In this document: one piece after another, positions 24,620-38,064 of the stretch
Layout of the letters: every line of letters starts with the position of its first letter
Numbering within the stretch: the first letter of the stretch is position 1
NCBI RefSeq assembly: GCF_018991925.1
Contig: NW_024753828.1
Span: 5,032,998 to 5,096,997 of the forward strand
Length of the DNA: 64,000 bases
Direction: 5' to 3'
Source: Homarus americanus
Lineage: Eukaryota > Arthropoda > Malacostraca > Decapoda > Nephropidae
The notes under the pieces: generated by a model
Told to the model about the DNA's origin: nothing
Seen by the model: the letters and a program-made list of their open reading frames with translations, nothing else
Databases searched by the model: none
Translations under genes and position numbers: made by a program

Positions 24620-25903
24620 GACAAAACTGGGTCTTGAGTTTGTGTGTGAGTCACCGATCTCCTTACATATACCCTCCTCGCCTAGTGCCCTTGTGGCGAT
24701 CTGACCACGCCCATCCACGCCAACCCACGCCCCTCCGTCCTACATCCGCTCAGTACCATTCCACACCAGTACGTATCCTCAAAACAACTTTCCATTACAT
24801 CCTTCCTTACTCTCACTCTCCTTAGCGCCTCCTCCCTTTCCTACCCCCCATCTCTTCTCCTCACCGCCACGCCCCCTTCACCTCTCCACGCCCTCTCACG
24901 TTCCTGCGCGCCCTCCCATCTGCACCGCGCCTTTTCCTTTCTCCCTCTCTCGCTCATGTGGAGAAAATGGCAGATGTGGTCTCGTGTCTCTGTCTACTGC
25001 TGGAGGTTGTGGCTTACGACTCTCTCTCTCTCTCTCTCTCTCTCCTCCTCCTGTTTATGCTTCTGATTTCACACGTCCTGTAGTCCTCAGTGGCCTCCCT
25101 CGCCCTCGACCTCCCACCCCTCGCCCTCGACCTCCTACCTCTCGCCCTCGACCTCCATGTCTCCCTTTACAGTCGTCCTTATCTCCTCCGTCTTCCCCCT
25201 CCATATGGCTGCCACTCCTTCTCTGTCACCACCGCCACCAGACACCCCTTCTATCACCAGTGTCTGTGTGTCTGTGTGTCTGTCTGTCCAGTTACCTCCT
25301 GTAGTACTTCCAGGTGGCTCACTACCATTAACACACCAGATGGCTCCTTAATCTGTCTGTTTGTTGTAGGCAGGTGGTGTTGGTGAGTGTCAGATGGCTC
25401 ACACACTCTTCCTTCTTCTTCTTCCTCCTCACCCCTTCCATCTTCTCCTCACCTCAAGACGCCCATGTTCCTACGCCCACCTCACCTCCAGATGGCCGCC
25501 TCCTGCCTTATAGACCCTAATCACCAGATGGCTCCCTATGACACCACCTCCTGCGACAATACAGGCAGGTGGTTCGGTAATGGTAGAGGGAGGGGGGGGG
25601 GACCTCAGAAGGGCCGCTGACCTTCAGGTTGAGGGCGTCGCCAGCTGTGGGCGTCTCGGGCGTGGCTCCTGAATAGTAAAGTTCAGGTCGTCGTAGCTGA
25701 CTCACCCGACCATAGCCTCCCTTCACCCGCCCTTCCCTTATGGTGGTTTCTGTTTGGTCGTGGGTCTTTATAATCCGGGTTTAGGCTCGAAGATGTCCTG
25801 CGGGATTCCTCTAGGATGTTTCTGGCCACTCTGTGTCATGTTAGGGGTAATCAGTTTCAGGGCCTTTATGAAAGATCCCGGGGTCCTAAGATTCATGTTA
25901 GAC

Positions 25904-25967
<64 letters not shown>

Positions 25968-26472
25968 CTTCAGGGTCCAGCGCCTCAATACACCAACAAT
26001 CATATAGAGAGACCCCGTGGGCAGAACCATTGCATCACGGGGCCCATAGCAGTATACACAAGGACCTGCATCACCTTCTTGTCATGGGTCGTCAATACTC
26101 GGGTGGCAGCAACGACAACTGGACCTATTGCGAAATCCTTTGTGCCAAGAAGTTTCCGACAGATAATTTATAACGTAGCACAGATAATACACAGGCCCGG
26201 GAGCGTCAGGGAAAGTCGACACGGTGTATTTGCCGAGTATTTCACCAACACTTGTCTATATATATTTTTTTTTTGCTTTAGAAACTTTGTTATTGTCCGC
26301 TGGATGGATTCGTCATCGTGAGTTGGGAGTTTGTTGACGTTCTTGTAAGCGCTGGATGATTACTACGGATTTGTTGATGTTTTACCAGTATATATATATA
26401 TAGGTAGTTTGGTTCGCTTGTGGTGGGAGTCGCATTACAACAGTGAGTCTTTGAGGTTTACGATGTACTGGA

Positions 26473-26522
<50 letters not shown>

Positions 26523-27674
26523 TTTCCACGGCGCTCGCTTACGGTCGTGTTATGATGATTTGTTGTGTTTCTTGTTTCTCTGTCGTCCGTCGGTACAACT
26601 GTCGTCTGAATTATTTGCACCATCTGAGACTTGTAATCCTAACCCAGTGTGTGACCCCCAACCCAACCCAACCCGTGTGCAACCAGTGTGTGTGTGCAAC
26701 CCAGCAAGCCCAGCCCAATCCAACCCATCCAACCCAGTCCAACCCAACCCAATCTCAGGTAAGGCGTCAAGGTGTTTAATCATCCGGTGAAATAAATTGG
26801 GGTGCCTACTCTTCACGTGGTCCACCTCTCCGTGTGTGTAGAGTGGTAGCATTAACCACACCTGTAGTACAATACCTCCAATTACCTGTGGTCACTGTAG
26901 GTAATGGGCAGCTTGATATGGATATACAGTCGTTCTATTTAAGCCTCCCATCACTGGTTAATAGAACGTAACTAATTAGTAAATAACTCGGTGTAATTAT
27001 GAGGTTTATTTGACTAATGACTCCCGTGTACTGAACTGCTCGAGTGAGTTGAATTGCAGGTATTTGGATGATACGTAACTTGCATCTGTATTCACTGGAA
27101 AGACCTTATTTAACCTAACCTAACTTAACCTAACCTAAATTAACCAGTTAGTTACATTCTGACATCTTTTCTTACGAGGGAAAATAAAAATGGCTTGAGG
27201 TAGGAATGTCCACCTCACGAGTCTCTCTCCCTCACGAGTCTCTCTCACGAGTCTCCCTCACGAGTCTCTCTCCCTCACTGAGATAAACCACTCCCTCGTT
27301 TTCTGTTGTGTGACCATACCTCCATAACCCAGGCCGAGTATTGGGGTTAATTACGATCTCCATTACACAGTTTCTTCCTCTGGCCACACACAGGGGGGGT
27401 CCATCTTACCTTGATCCTTGACGGCGTGTTCTATAAACCACTCTTCCTTATCCCACTGATGGAGGTTTTCCCTGTGTGTGGGAGGATTTTTTTTCCCAGA
27501 TTAGGTACCACGTGTCTGAAGGCTCCCTGAAGCAAGTACTCAGTTTTAGAGGTCAAAGTGGCTTCAGATTCACACTAAGACTCGACTCAAGTTAGATGCT
27601 TTCACTTGTCATCCTCAGATAAGATAAAAAGCGCCGGGTCGGATACTGAAAAGGTTCCTTGTTGACTTTATCTC

Positions 27675-27757
<83 letters not shown>

Positions 27758-28111
27758 GAAGGTCATTTATTAAGCCATCAGACAAAATACCACCTCCAGA
27801 TTAACTGTGGATAGGTTAGGTTAGGTTAGGTTTTCGTTGCGTTTGACAATAGGTTAGACTCATGGGTAGGTTAGGTTAAACTAGATTAGATATGGTTAGG
27901 TCAGGTCAGGTGAAGATGATTAACTAAGGTCAGGTTACACTAGGTAGTAATTTCAGGTTGGGTGTTGTCCTGTGTCCTGGCCTCTGGGTGTATTAGCAGA
28001 GACCCAAACAAAGAGTGTAGCCTATAATTTAATGAGGGAGAGAGTGATAGGTGTGGGCGGCCCGGCTGTGTTGTAAGGTTGGGGCGTGGGCGGCGGCGGC
28101 TCTGGGTGGCA

Positions 28112-28373
28112 CCAACCTAACCTAACTTAACCTAACCTAACCTAACCTAACCTGACCTAACCTAACCTAACCTGACCTAACCTAACCTAACTTAACCTAA
28201 CCTAACTTAACCTAACTTAACCTAACCTAACCTAATCAACTTGGGGACAGATTCTCAAAAGTTAGATATTACCGTCGTGGATAGGTTAGGGTAGGTTAGG
28301 TTAGGATAGGGTAGGTTAGGTTAGGTTAGGTTAGGTTAGGTTAGGGTATTTTAGGTTAGGTTAGGTTAGGTTA
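28112..28373. repeat. Back-to-back CCTAA and TTAGG arrays
   Basis: (CCTAA)n-type sequence at 28112-28235 is followed after about 45 bp by (TTAGG)n-type sequence at 28281-28373. The two arms could pair. Confidence 0.9.
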
Positions 28374-29510
28374 CGAGACAAACATGACGACAAGAGATTA
28401 ATCCCTCTTTTGCATTTGAGAATCTATACCGTTGACTAATTTCTTTCTCTCAGCCTCAGTTAGGAGAAAAGATTTTCTCACGAGACCTTTGAGAGATGCC
28501 CTTGTATGTATCGTGACTCAGTGAGACAGTTAGATGTTGTCTTTGGTCTCTCCCTGAGTCTCTCCCTGAGTCTCTCCCTGGGTTGGAAGATGTTGACGTA
28601 CTAACCTTCGAGAATCCATCTTGGGTGTTGAAACTTAAAGAGTGAGTCAGATACTTTCTCGTTCATCCAGTCTGGAGGAGGAAATAACTTGCGATTGTTT
28701 GAAACTAAGATGTAGGCTGGCAGGTTCTCCCACGCCAACAGCACCAGCAGCACACTGACCCCCGCGCCCACCCACGCCCACTATCACCACGGTACCTCTC
28801 ACATTCCTTCCTTCCCTTCCTCATTCTCTGCACCTTCATAATCTCACTTTGCTGACCCTAACTTATCTAAGAAATATCCTAACTTACCCCTAACTAGCCT
28901 ATAACTTGTCCCATAACACACCCCTTCACAACTAACCCCAACATTATCCGTCCCACGCCACGCCACGCCACGCCACGCCACGCCATACTCGTCGGAACTA
29001 ACTTGAGCCAACCAAACCCGTCTAACACCATGTCGACATTAAGCTAACGTAACCTGACCCGCTGACCAGGGGCAGGCAGTTACTATAACAGCCCAGCGAG
29101 AGGCGGTACCGACGTCCACTCTGACGTAGCTCATGTTTGTTTTGTGTATTACTATTATTATTTACTGTCCGACTCCCATAAACGACACGAAGACTCAGTA
29201 GCTGTGCTTAGGGGTCTTACCAGGGGCTTGTAGGTGGCAGAAGGAAGGAGGCTGTAGGAACTGGGTGGAGGAGGTTGTAGGAGTCCCCGGCAGGAGGAAG
29301 GAAACAAGAGAACCTGGGTGAAGGTGGTGTATGTGGGCGTCCCCGGCAGTTGGAAAGAGACTGCAGGTCAGGATCTGGGTGGGGGTAGGTGGTGGTGCAG
29401 GAAGGGTCAGTTAGCAGGACTTACTGTACCGCCAGACGTAACCTGGGGCGCTCCTTCTCATTCTATTCATGGGTCCAACCTGCCTGGGTCGACAGGGAGA
29501 TTGACCTTTG

Positions 29511-29643
29511 GGAGAGAGAGAGAGAGTGGGTGAGGGAGAGTGGTGAGAGAGAGGGAGAGTGGTGAGAGAGAGGGAGAGTGGATCCTGGTGGTGGGAGAGG
29601 GACAGAATCGGCAGAGGTGAGAGAGAGAGAGAGAGAGAGAGAG
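29511..29643. repeat. (GA)n-rich block
   Basis: GAGAGAGGGAGAGTGGT units and a pure (GA)n run. 29770-29910 nearby holds degenerate GTGACGCCTATGTGTGACG units. Confidence 0.85.
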
Positions 29644-30465
29644 TCAGTCAGTCATCATATAACACCACCTTAAACGGGTCATGGCGTCCTTAGCACATAC
29701 ATGTTAAGGATGGCGTGAGGAAGAGAAGGGGGGGGGGGGGACTTCCTGCTATACACGTATACCTGATGCTTGTAAGGTGACGCCCGTGTGAATCGTTCTT
29801 GGGTGACGCCTATGTGTGACGTCCGTAGGTGAAGTTCGTACGTAACGCCTATATGTGACGTCTTTAAGTGATGCTCGTGCGTGGGTGACGGCCATATGAG
29901 ACGGTCTTTATCGTGTACTTCTGGGCTGACTCCCCCCCCCACCCCCCATCCCATCCATCCCATTCCTACCCATCCCATCCCAGCCGCCCTATCCCTCCCA
30001 TCTTAGACAGGTCATCGTCCCGAGGAGAGGCTGACCCTACCGTGTGTTGTTGACCTCTGGCGGCGCTGGGGGTCATTTCGTATTCCCCTGGGCACACATG
30101 TGACGTCACCTGGCATATATCTCCTGCACTCAAACACTTCCGCACGCAAACACAACTCCCGTCTAAATAACCTCCACACGCACGTTCATAAAACTCACCC
30201 ACGCAAACAATTACCGTTCTCTTACACCCGCACACGCAAATACACAAAGAAAAATACACCTGTGAAGAATAAACATCTGCACTCAAACATCCTCCGCACG
30301 CATACCAACGCACTCAAACGGGCTCGGTATATAGATAGACATGCAAGAGTCTTTTGAACAACACGACTTAGCATTCAAGGAAGGTGGACATCACTGAGGG
30401 GGGAGGGGGAGTACAAGTCCTCCATGTGCCTAAAGTGGACACCAGGATTTACATACATCTCCAAG

Positions 30466-30472
<7 letters not shown>

Positions 30473-30516
<44 letters not shown>

Positions 30517-30595
30517 GTTTTAGAATACAATATACATATGCACGCACTCATACATACATACATACATACATACATACATACATACATACATACAA
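30473..30595. repeat. (CA)n and (CATA)n microsatellites
   Basis: (CA)n at about 30473-30514 and (CATA)n at about 30550-30595. Confidence 0.94.
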
Positions 30596-32039
30596 CACTT
30601 GACAGTTTTACGCTCTTTTCAAAATCACCACCTCAGCTTAGTACGTTCGTTCACTTGTAATAAATTCTGTGAAAATCATGGTGGTAGAATGGTGGTGAAT
30701 CATGGTAGTGAATCATGGTAGTATGGTGGTAGTGGTGGTGACGGTGTGGGCTCGGGTGCAGGGGCCTGGAGAGCATCTTGACGCCCACACTAAGTTCACT
30801 GACCACCTGCTTCACCCCTCCACACACACACACACACCTGACCCTGACCCTCACCATACCTGAGAGAGAGAGAGAGAGAGAGAGAGTAGAGGTGTGACAG
30901 GTGTTGGCCAGGTATAGAGGAAAGTCATTTCACACTTCAAACTACCTCCATCCAGTCATTGACCTCTACCTCCTCGGCCTCCACCTACTATACACCTACA
31001 CCCAGGATCCTACGGGGCTCTGGGACATATCCTACGCATCCTTCTACGTGTCTTGGCAATTTTCTCACATTCGAGGTGATGGGACACTACCTACCCTATC
31101 CTTTTGGCTTAGGACATTTTAGGACATCTTGCCTCTTTCTCTTTACACATTAAATATTTAAATGGTACTCCGTGTGGACATTTGTACATTAAGCCATTTC
31201 TTTGGGACATCCTCGTGTATCATCAGACGGTCTTGGACATCTCTAGAACGTCCTATCAAACCTTGAGACACCCTTCCACACGCTGGTACACCCTAATACA
31301 CTTCGAAGACTCCTCTGCCACACGCTGTTGCACTGAGAAACCACTTACCTCCCCGGATGTAGTCACGAACTCGGGACGCCTTTGTTTATAGTTCAGCGTT
31401 CGTGAGCAGTGATCCGTCTGTCTGGTGGATCTCTTGTTATTGTTGTAAACATTCAAACTTAAAAACAATATTGGAACGTATATTTTTAGAGGGCATTGAC
31501 AGGAAGAAAGTGATTAAGAAAATATTTTAGACTCACCGTGGAGGTTTTCATAGCCAAGATAGAGGGAATTAGTGTAGATTGAAGTAATTAAGAGGAACAG
31601 GTGACGTGATATAGTGTAGTGTGTATCCCAGCAGTGAACCCAAGACTCAGGTATGTAAATGACGTTATTATTTGTCCTTGTGGTTCAACATTAAGGCGAA
31701 GAGGAGGTTGGTGTGGGAACTGGCCAGTGTTATTGTTGTTGTTGTTGTCTGTTGTTGTTGTTTTTGGTCCTTGACTGAGTAAAGCGTCATCTTGCGGCGG
31801 GTGTGAGAAGTAATATACGGTTTTATTGACACCATTGTGGTAGTGGCCTCACGGTTCATCATCAGCACCCCAACCACACGTCTCTTGGGTAACGTTGTCC
31901 TCCCTCCTCCCCCTCCTTCCCCCCTCTCCCCTCCCCCACCCCCTTCCCCCTCCCTCACCCCCCCCAAGGCCCTCCAGCCACACTGCCTCTGCCTCAGCGT
32001 CGACCACATCACCATACCATCAGCCTTCGTCATCATTCC

Positions 32040-32735
32040 CTACCACCATCACTACCTCTCTACCACACTCCTCTACCACCGTCACTACCTCTCTACCACA
32101 CTCCTCTACCACCATCACCTCTCTACCACCACTACCACCATCACCTCTCTACCACCACTACCTGGCCACTTCACCATCAGGTACTCTCATTACATTCGTC
32201 CCCAGTCTACACCACCTCATCAACCAACACCTTTAGCTCTCTCTCTCATCATCCATCTGTCTCCACCATCATCCGTCATCTCTGCTTCCTCTACCATCAT
32301 CCATCTCTGCCACCATCATCATCATCCATCATCCGTCTCTACCATCATCATCCATCATCCGTCTCTACCATCATCATCCATCATCCGTCTCTACCATCAT
32401 CATCCATCTCATCAAGTGTCTTCCACACGACCTTGCACTTCAGTAAACATGTTACATAACACAACTCATCTCGCCTGCCTGTACTCGCCTCCCGGGCCAA
32501 CAGTCTCAAGATGTCATACGTTAAATTAAGCTTGGTTACCGGCGGCAGGTGTGTGTGTGACGCATTAACAGAGATGATTTAGGTAACTCCTCTTCTTTTG
32601 GCGGAAGAGGGGCTGATTATTGCTTCCTCCTCCTCCTCCTCCTCCTCCTCCTCCTCTTCCTCCTTCTGCTCCTCCTCCTCCTCCTCCTCCTCCTCCTCCT
32701 CCTCCTTCTGCTCCTCCTCCTCCTTCTGCTCCCTT
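32040..32735. repeat. CTACCACCATCA repeats and (CTC)n
   Basis: 32040-32160 holds CTCTACCACCATCACCT units, 32280-32410 CATCATCCATCATCCGTCTCT units, and 32625-32735 CTCCTCCTT repeats. Confidence 0.88.
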
Positions 32736-33140
32736 AAGCAGTTTCCTCCCCTCCCCCCCTCCCTCGTGCACCTGCTGGCTCCACGTGGAAGTCTCTTAAC
32801 TAACACAGATGAACGCGTGTCAGAAGACTATTATAGTTCTCCAAGTTTTTTAACGTCGGATATAAATCATTGTAAGCCAAGAGTGACGCACCAGCAGTCA
32901 CCTCACCTCTTTACCGGGAGTCCATCATCAGGCTGGCTATGGCAGGGGCCCGCGTCCTAACGTCCTTGCAGGGCCCACCGCGGCCTTGCAGGGGGCCCCT
33001 ATATGGCCTTGTCAAGGGCAGGTGTGGCTCATCAGCCTCCACTGTGAGATGAGGCAGCAGCAGATGTGGTGGTGGTGGTAGCCGAGTGTTGGCACGTGCT
33101 GGGCAAAACCTCACACACCTGTGTTCTCACCTCCGACTCC

Positions 33141-33745
33141 TGGTGACGTGTAGATGACGTGGTGATGAAGGGACACAACACTGGTTATGAGTCGGTGACG
33201 TGTAGATGACGTGGTGATGAAGGGACACAACACTGGTTATGAGTCGGTGACGTGTAGGTGACGTAGTGATGAAGGGACACAACACTGGTTATGAGTCGGT
33301 GACGTGTAGATGACGTGGTGATGAAGGGACACAACACTGGTTATGAGTCGGTGACGTGTAGGTGACGTAGTGATGAAGGGACACAACACTGGTTATGAGT
33401 CGGTGACGTGTAGATGACGTAGTGATGAAGGGACACAACACTGGTTATGAGTCGGTGACGTGTAGGTGACGTAGTGATGAAGGGACACAACACTGGTTAT
33501 GAGTCGGTGACGTGTAGATGACGTGGTGATGAAGGGACACAACACTGGTTATGAGTCGGTGACGTGTAGGTGACGTGGTGATGAAGGGACACAACACTGG
33601 TTATGAGTCGGTGACGTGTAGGTGACGTAGTGATGAAGGGACACAACACTGGTTATGAGTCGGTGACGTGTAGGTGACGTAGTGATGAAGGGACACAACA
33701 CTGGTTATGAGTCGGTGACGTGTAGGTGACGTGGTGATGAAGGGT
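33141..33745. repeat. 52-bp satellite, 12 copies
   Basis: The unit begins GGTGACGTGTAGATGACGTG and contains GACACAACACTGGTTATGAG. Copies are identical except at two positions, A/G in GTARATGACG-type and GTRGTGAT-type sites, with a truncated last copy. Confidence 0.95.
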
Positions 33746-34093
33746 TTTGTGAGTATGTCGTGTGGTGACCTGTTTATTGCATCTATTAAGTCACCTGAAA
33801 ACAAAAATATCCCTCACGTAAAAAAAACATAAGCAGGAAACTCGTTGACAAGAAACTGACTCAATGTATTCAGTTGATGAGTAAGAGGGAGAGAATGAAT
33901 GAATGAGTGAGAGAATGAGTGAGTGAGTGAGTGCGAGAATGAGTGCGGTGTCGATCAAGGTTATAACACACTAACACACTCAGGTTGACGGTGACGCACT
34001 ATACCAGGTGCGGTCCGCTCATCAACCGTCTGTTTACCGCAGTCTCCAACCACATTTTCACACACTTCCGAGTTAGATTTTCTTGGTAGAAAC

Positions 34094-34274
34094 TGGATCT
34101 AACCTAACCTAGCCTAACCTTATCTAGCCTAGCCTAGTCTAACCTAACCTAACCTTATCTAGCCTAGCCTAGCCTAACCTAACCTAACCCTATCTAGCCT
34201 AGTCTAACCTAACCTAACCTAACCTTATCTAGCCTAGCCTAACCTAACCTAACCTAACCTAACCTAACCTAACC
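34094..34274. repeat. CCTAA tract with TATCTAGCCTAG variants
   Basis: Interstitial telomere-like sequence. A TTAGG/TTGGG counterpart lies at 35216-35332. Confidence 0.9.
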
Positions 34275-34558
34275 AACCTTAACCAGACAAGTTTTCTTAA
34301 CACGTAATCGGGGACGAAATTAACCAACAGGATTTTTGTGAATTTAAGACAACTTTTGATTTCGTCATCTTGGACCAGGGGGAAGGGAGCGGGGGGAGGC
34401 TGGGGAAATGATGAAGAATATAACCTTGGATAAATTTGTTTTTACTAAGGTAATAAGTGTTTAGTTATTACCACGACCATAAAGTGCTTCCTGGGGGGGT
34501 TCTACCTGACGTCGTCCCTTAATTAGTGAGAGAGTGTGTTTAGTGACCGCCATCTTTG

Positions 34559-34896
34559 GAGGGGCGTATCCAGGATCAAAGGGGAGGAGGAGGGATCCAA
34601 GACGTTGTGGTTGAGGGAACATGGCGACCACAATGAGCCCACCCAGCTTTTGGGGTCGGGGGGGGGGCTGTAAGGTCTCCCATATTATTTTTAAAAACTT
34701 ATCAATATCATGGGCATTTTGAAGCCAAGTGCGCTTTACATTAGGTGATTTTCTGTGGTCAAGAGTAATTACTTTTTACTAAACAAAAACACCTGAGTAC
34801 AATACTGTATTAAAGTATTGAAATTTCTGATGAAAATGGGGGTGGGGGGGGGGGGCCTGATCCCAAGGGCCCCCCCCCCCCCTGGATCCGCCCCTG
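34559..34896. mobile_element. 338-bp MITE-like DNA element with 5-bp target duplication
   Basis: The ends are inverted repeats: GAGGGGCGTATCCAGG at 34559-34574 and CCTGGATCCGCCCCTG at 34881-34896, 14 of 16 positions matching. Both ends are directly flanked by CTTTG (34554-34558 and 34897-34901), a 5-bp target-site duplication. There is no open frame inside, and a long G run and C run lie near the right end. It is a non-autonomous class II element; I cannot assign the superfamily. Confidence 0.82.
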
Positions 34897-36662
34897 CTTT
34901 GTGTCGTAGTTTAAATAAGTCAACAAGATGTGTCCTCACGTCTTCACTTAAAGCCAGAATTTAAAACATGTTAACTTTGGTAATGGGAACTACTGTACTG
35001 TGTGTTATGTTGTATTAATGGTTCTGTTCAAGGTCAACACGTTAACTAACTCTCTTATGGGCACCTACGGTATATACTGTACAGGGAGCGGTCTAAGTCA
35101 CTATACCGAGGACTCTATATACAGTAGAATGGGGAAAATATGAGTAACATACAAAAATTAAATTGTAAAAAACCGGAAGAGGTCAAATTAAATATATTTT
35201 GTCTGAGGCGAAGGTTGGGTTAGGTTAGGTTAGGTTGGGTTGGGTTGGGTTAGGTTAGGTTAGGTTAGGTTAGGTTGGGTTGGGTTAGGTTAGGTTAGGT
35301 TAGGTTAGGTTAGGTTAGGTTAGGTTAGGTTATTGGTGCTCCGTTATACTCAACAACGGTGTGACATTGAGGTAATTAAGTATTAGGTAATTGCAGGAAG
35401 TGATCGGTTAGGTGAGAAAAACATAGGTGCTTATAGATACAAAGTCTAATCTGTAATTGAGCGGAAATTAATAATTATATTCACGACTGTATAATGAATA
35501 AACCAAATATAAAATGAATAAAGTAAGAGACAGATGGCGAGGAGGTGACGGTGGGGTGGTCAGTCAAGATGGCGGCGCGTCAGGGATCACGTCTGTATGA
35601 GCTTCAACACCTCCAAGCGTCACGGCGTGGGAAGATTGACAGGAACACACTGAGTTATAAATACCTCTTTCGTCACTTACTCCGTCACAGTAAGGGCGAT
35701 AAAGTGCACATCACCTTATAATTAATTAGCTCCGTTACCCCTTTGTTCTTCACGAGGAGGAGGAGGAGGAAGTTCGGTGTCCCTTGATGCTTCCTGTTGA
35801 CACGTTGAGAAAATTTTATCCCGCTCGCCACTGTCTCTGTTGACTTATGACCACCGCGTCTGAAAACTGCATTACTAGATAAATATTTGCACTGGTAAGA
35901 TAAACAACTAGAGGGGAGGGGGTCACTATCCTCGCGTTCACTCTGACTTCCTCCCAGCCAGCCTCTCCTCTCACCCATGTCCTTAAACTCCCACTGTAAT
36001 TCACATCATTAACATGCTTTAGTTACCCCCGTCTTCCTCTCCGTTTTCTCTAATGTTCCAGGTTGGAAGTTGTCTTAAATTATTAATGTTTCTTGATGTT
36101 ATAGAAGACTTCCTGTGTTTATTAAGGTTAGATGATATAAGGAATAGATTAAAGGCTTTTATTAGTGAGTTTTATGTTAGAGAAAGTATATTAAGCAATC
36201 ATGCAAGAGTTTAGAGCGGATAGGTATTGTTGGTAGACGTTAGGCCGCGCGGTGGAGCAGAGAGAGAATTAGGGAGTGTGAGAGTGACTGCCCTTACTCC
36301 CTCACTCCCTTCTCTCTCTCTCTCTCACTCACTCTCTCACCGTGAAGGACATTGACTCAGGTACGGTCTACGCTTCTTCCCGGGATTCCCGACGGGGTAT
36401 ATAGTCGATCCGCCCTCTGCCTAGCTCACCAGGGACCAGCATTCTTCAACCGGCGTAAAATTGATTGTAAACACACGATTAGATATAACTAACTAACTAA
36501 CTCAAGAGATAATATCCACTGGTCTTCATTAGTAAATTTCTCCCCTTGACAGTAGGCATGAGAGCGTACACAAAGATAGATTCCCAGCGCATCGTGGTTT
36601 AATTTTCCTCTTAACTAATAATATGAGGCCGCTTCTAAACAGTAACTCACGTAACTAGATAC

Positions 36663-36664
<2 letters not shown>

Positions 36665-36715
<51 letters not shown>
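36665..36715. repeat. (GA)n microsatellite
   Basis: About 25 GA units. Confidence 0.95.
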
Positions 36716-36719
<4 letters not shown>

Positions 36720-36874
36720 TTATATGACTTGCTGAATATGACGAACAAAATAAACGACAAGTCTTTTCAACGTATATAGTGATTTTCCGCCGTGGTGGTG
36801 AAATCTTGTTGGGGTGAGGTGTGCAGGCGGGTGTTAGCTCCGCCAGTCGCTGCAGGGAGGGTCAGGACGGAGCT

Positions 36875-37130
36875 GTACACTCGCACCAAAAAGTATCGGT
36901 GCAGGGTGAGGTTGACGAGTTCCGAAACGATACGTATACACTGTGATATGTCGGGAAGGTTGGTAAGTGTATCCTCATAACCCCTCCCCTCCACTAGGTG
37001 TTGCCATATGGCTGACAATCAGGGCTGCCAACATACGGCTGGAACAACTCGCCTTTCCCAATACCTATCGTCATTGGTCTCAAATTGTTCACACTACAGT
37101 ATGCACCGATACTTTTTGTTGCGAGTGTAC
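36875..37130. repeat. 29-bp inverted repeats 198 bp apart
   Basis: GTACACTCGCACCAAAAAGT... at 36875-36903 is complementary at 28 of 29 positions to 37102-37130. No target duplication is evident. Confidence 0.78.
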
Positions 37131-38064
37131 CTACTTCACCGCGTACACACAAGAGCTTATTAGCGTCTCTCGATGTTGCTGCTTTAACACTCATACGAGG
37201 CAAATCTTGCTTATTTATTTACAGATAAATTCAAATTACCTTTCAAGAATGTATACTAGTTTGTTGATGATAACAGATAACGACTAGGTAACATTTGTAC
37301 CTTAACTGTGTCTACTGATGTAATGAGTTGAGGAGTTTTTTTATGGGGATTAACCCACCGGGGCAGAGGTCACTGACCCACATCAAGGCCTGGGGGGCGA
37401 AAATGTAATAATAATGATAATAATAACAATAATAATAATAATTAATAAAACTCAATAAAAAAATTTATAAGATATAAATTAAAATAATAATAGTAATAAT
37501 AATGGACCATAAATAAACAAGAAACAAAAAAGATCGACTGTATAGTGAGAAACAATATATGTATGTTGTGTTGTCAATGGTGAGAGAAACAACTGAGACC
37601 CTGCAATTATGTGTAAATGAGGCAGAAAGTCAGATGAGCAACCTGGGACTTGGTCACATATGGCAGCAGGGTCTACCATTAGATAACACATTATGCTTCC
37701 AATATCTTCCCAGGCGGTAGTACCTCCCTGTTTGATAACTGCCTGCTGCCTACTACGACGATAGAGGCAGTTATGTCTAGTGAATAAGTGATTAAGGTGT
37801 CTAATTACTCTTAACGACTCACGCTATCTGAATTATCTCCTTCGTTATAGTACACATTAAGATTACGTCAGAATAAACTATTAACAATGTCCACTGGTTT
37901 AATGGTAAGTGTAGACAAAGTTTTAACAATATCTTCCCGGTACTGGTTTAATATCACTCCTAATTGATGATGAAGTTAAATCATTTTTGTCAAGTCTGAG
38001 ATTTATCGTCTTATTATGAAGGATGACGGTAATTATCACCCTTAACACGAGGTACGACCCAAGT

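Noticed and set aside
33141..33745. CRISPR-like appearance of regularly spaced repeats
   Set aside because: The whole 52-bp unit repeats; there are no unique spacers, and the context is a eukaryotic intron.
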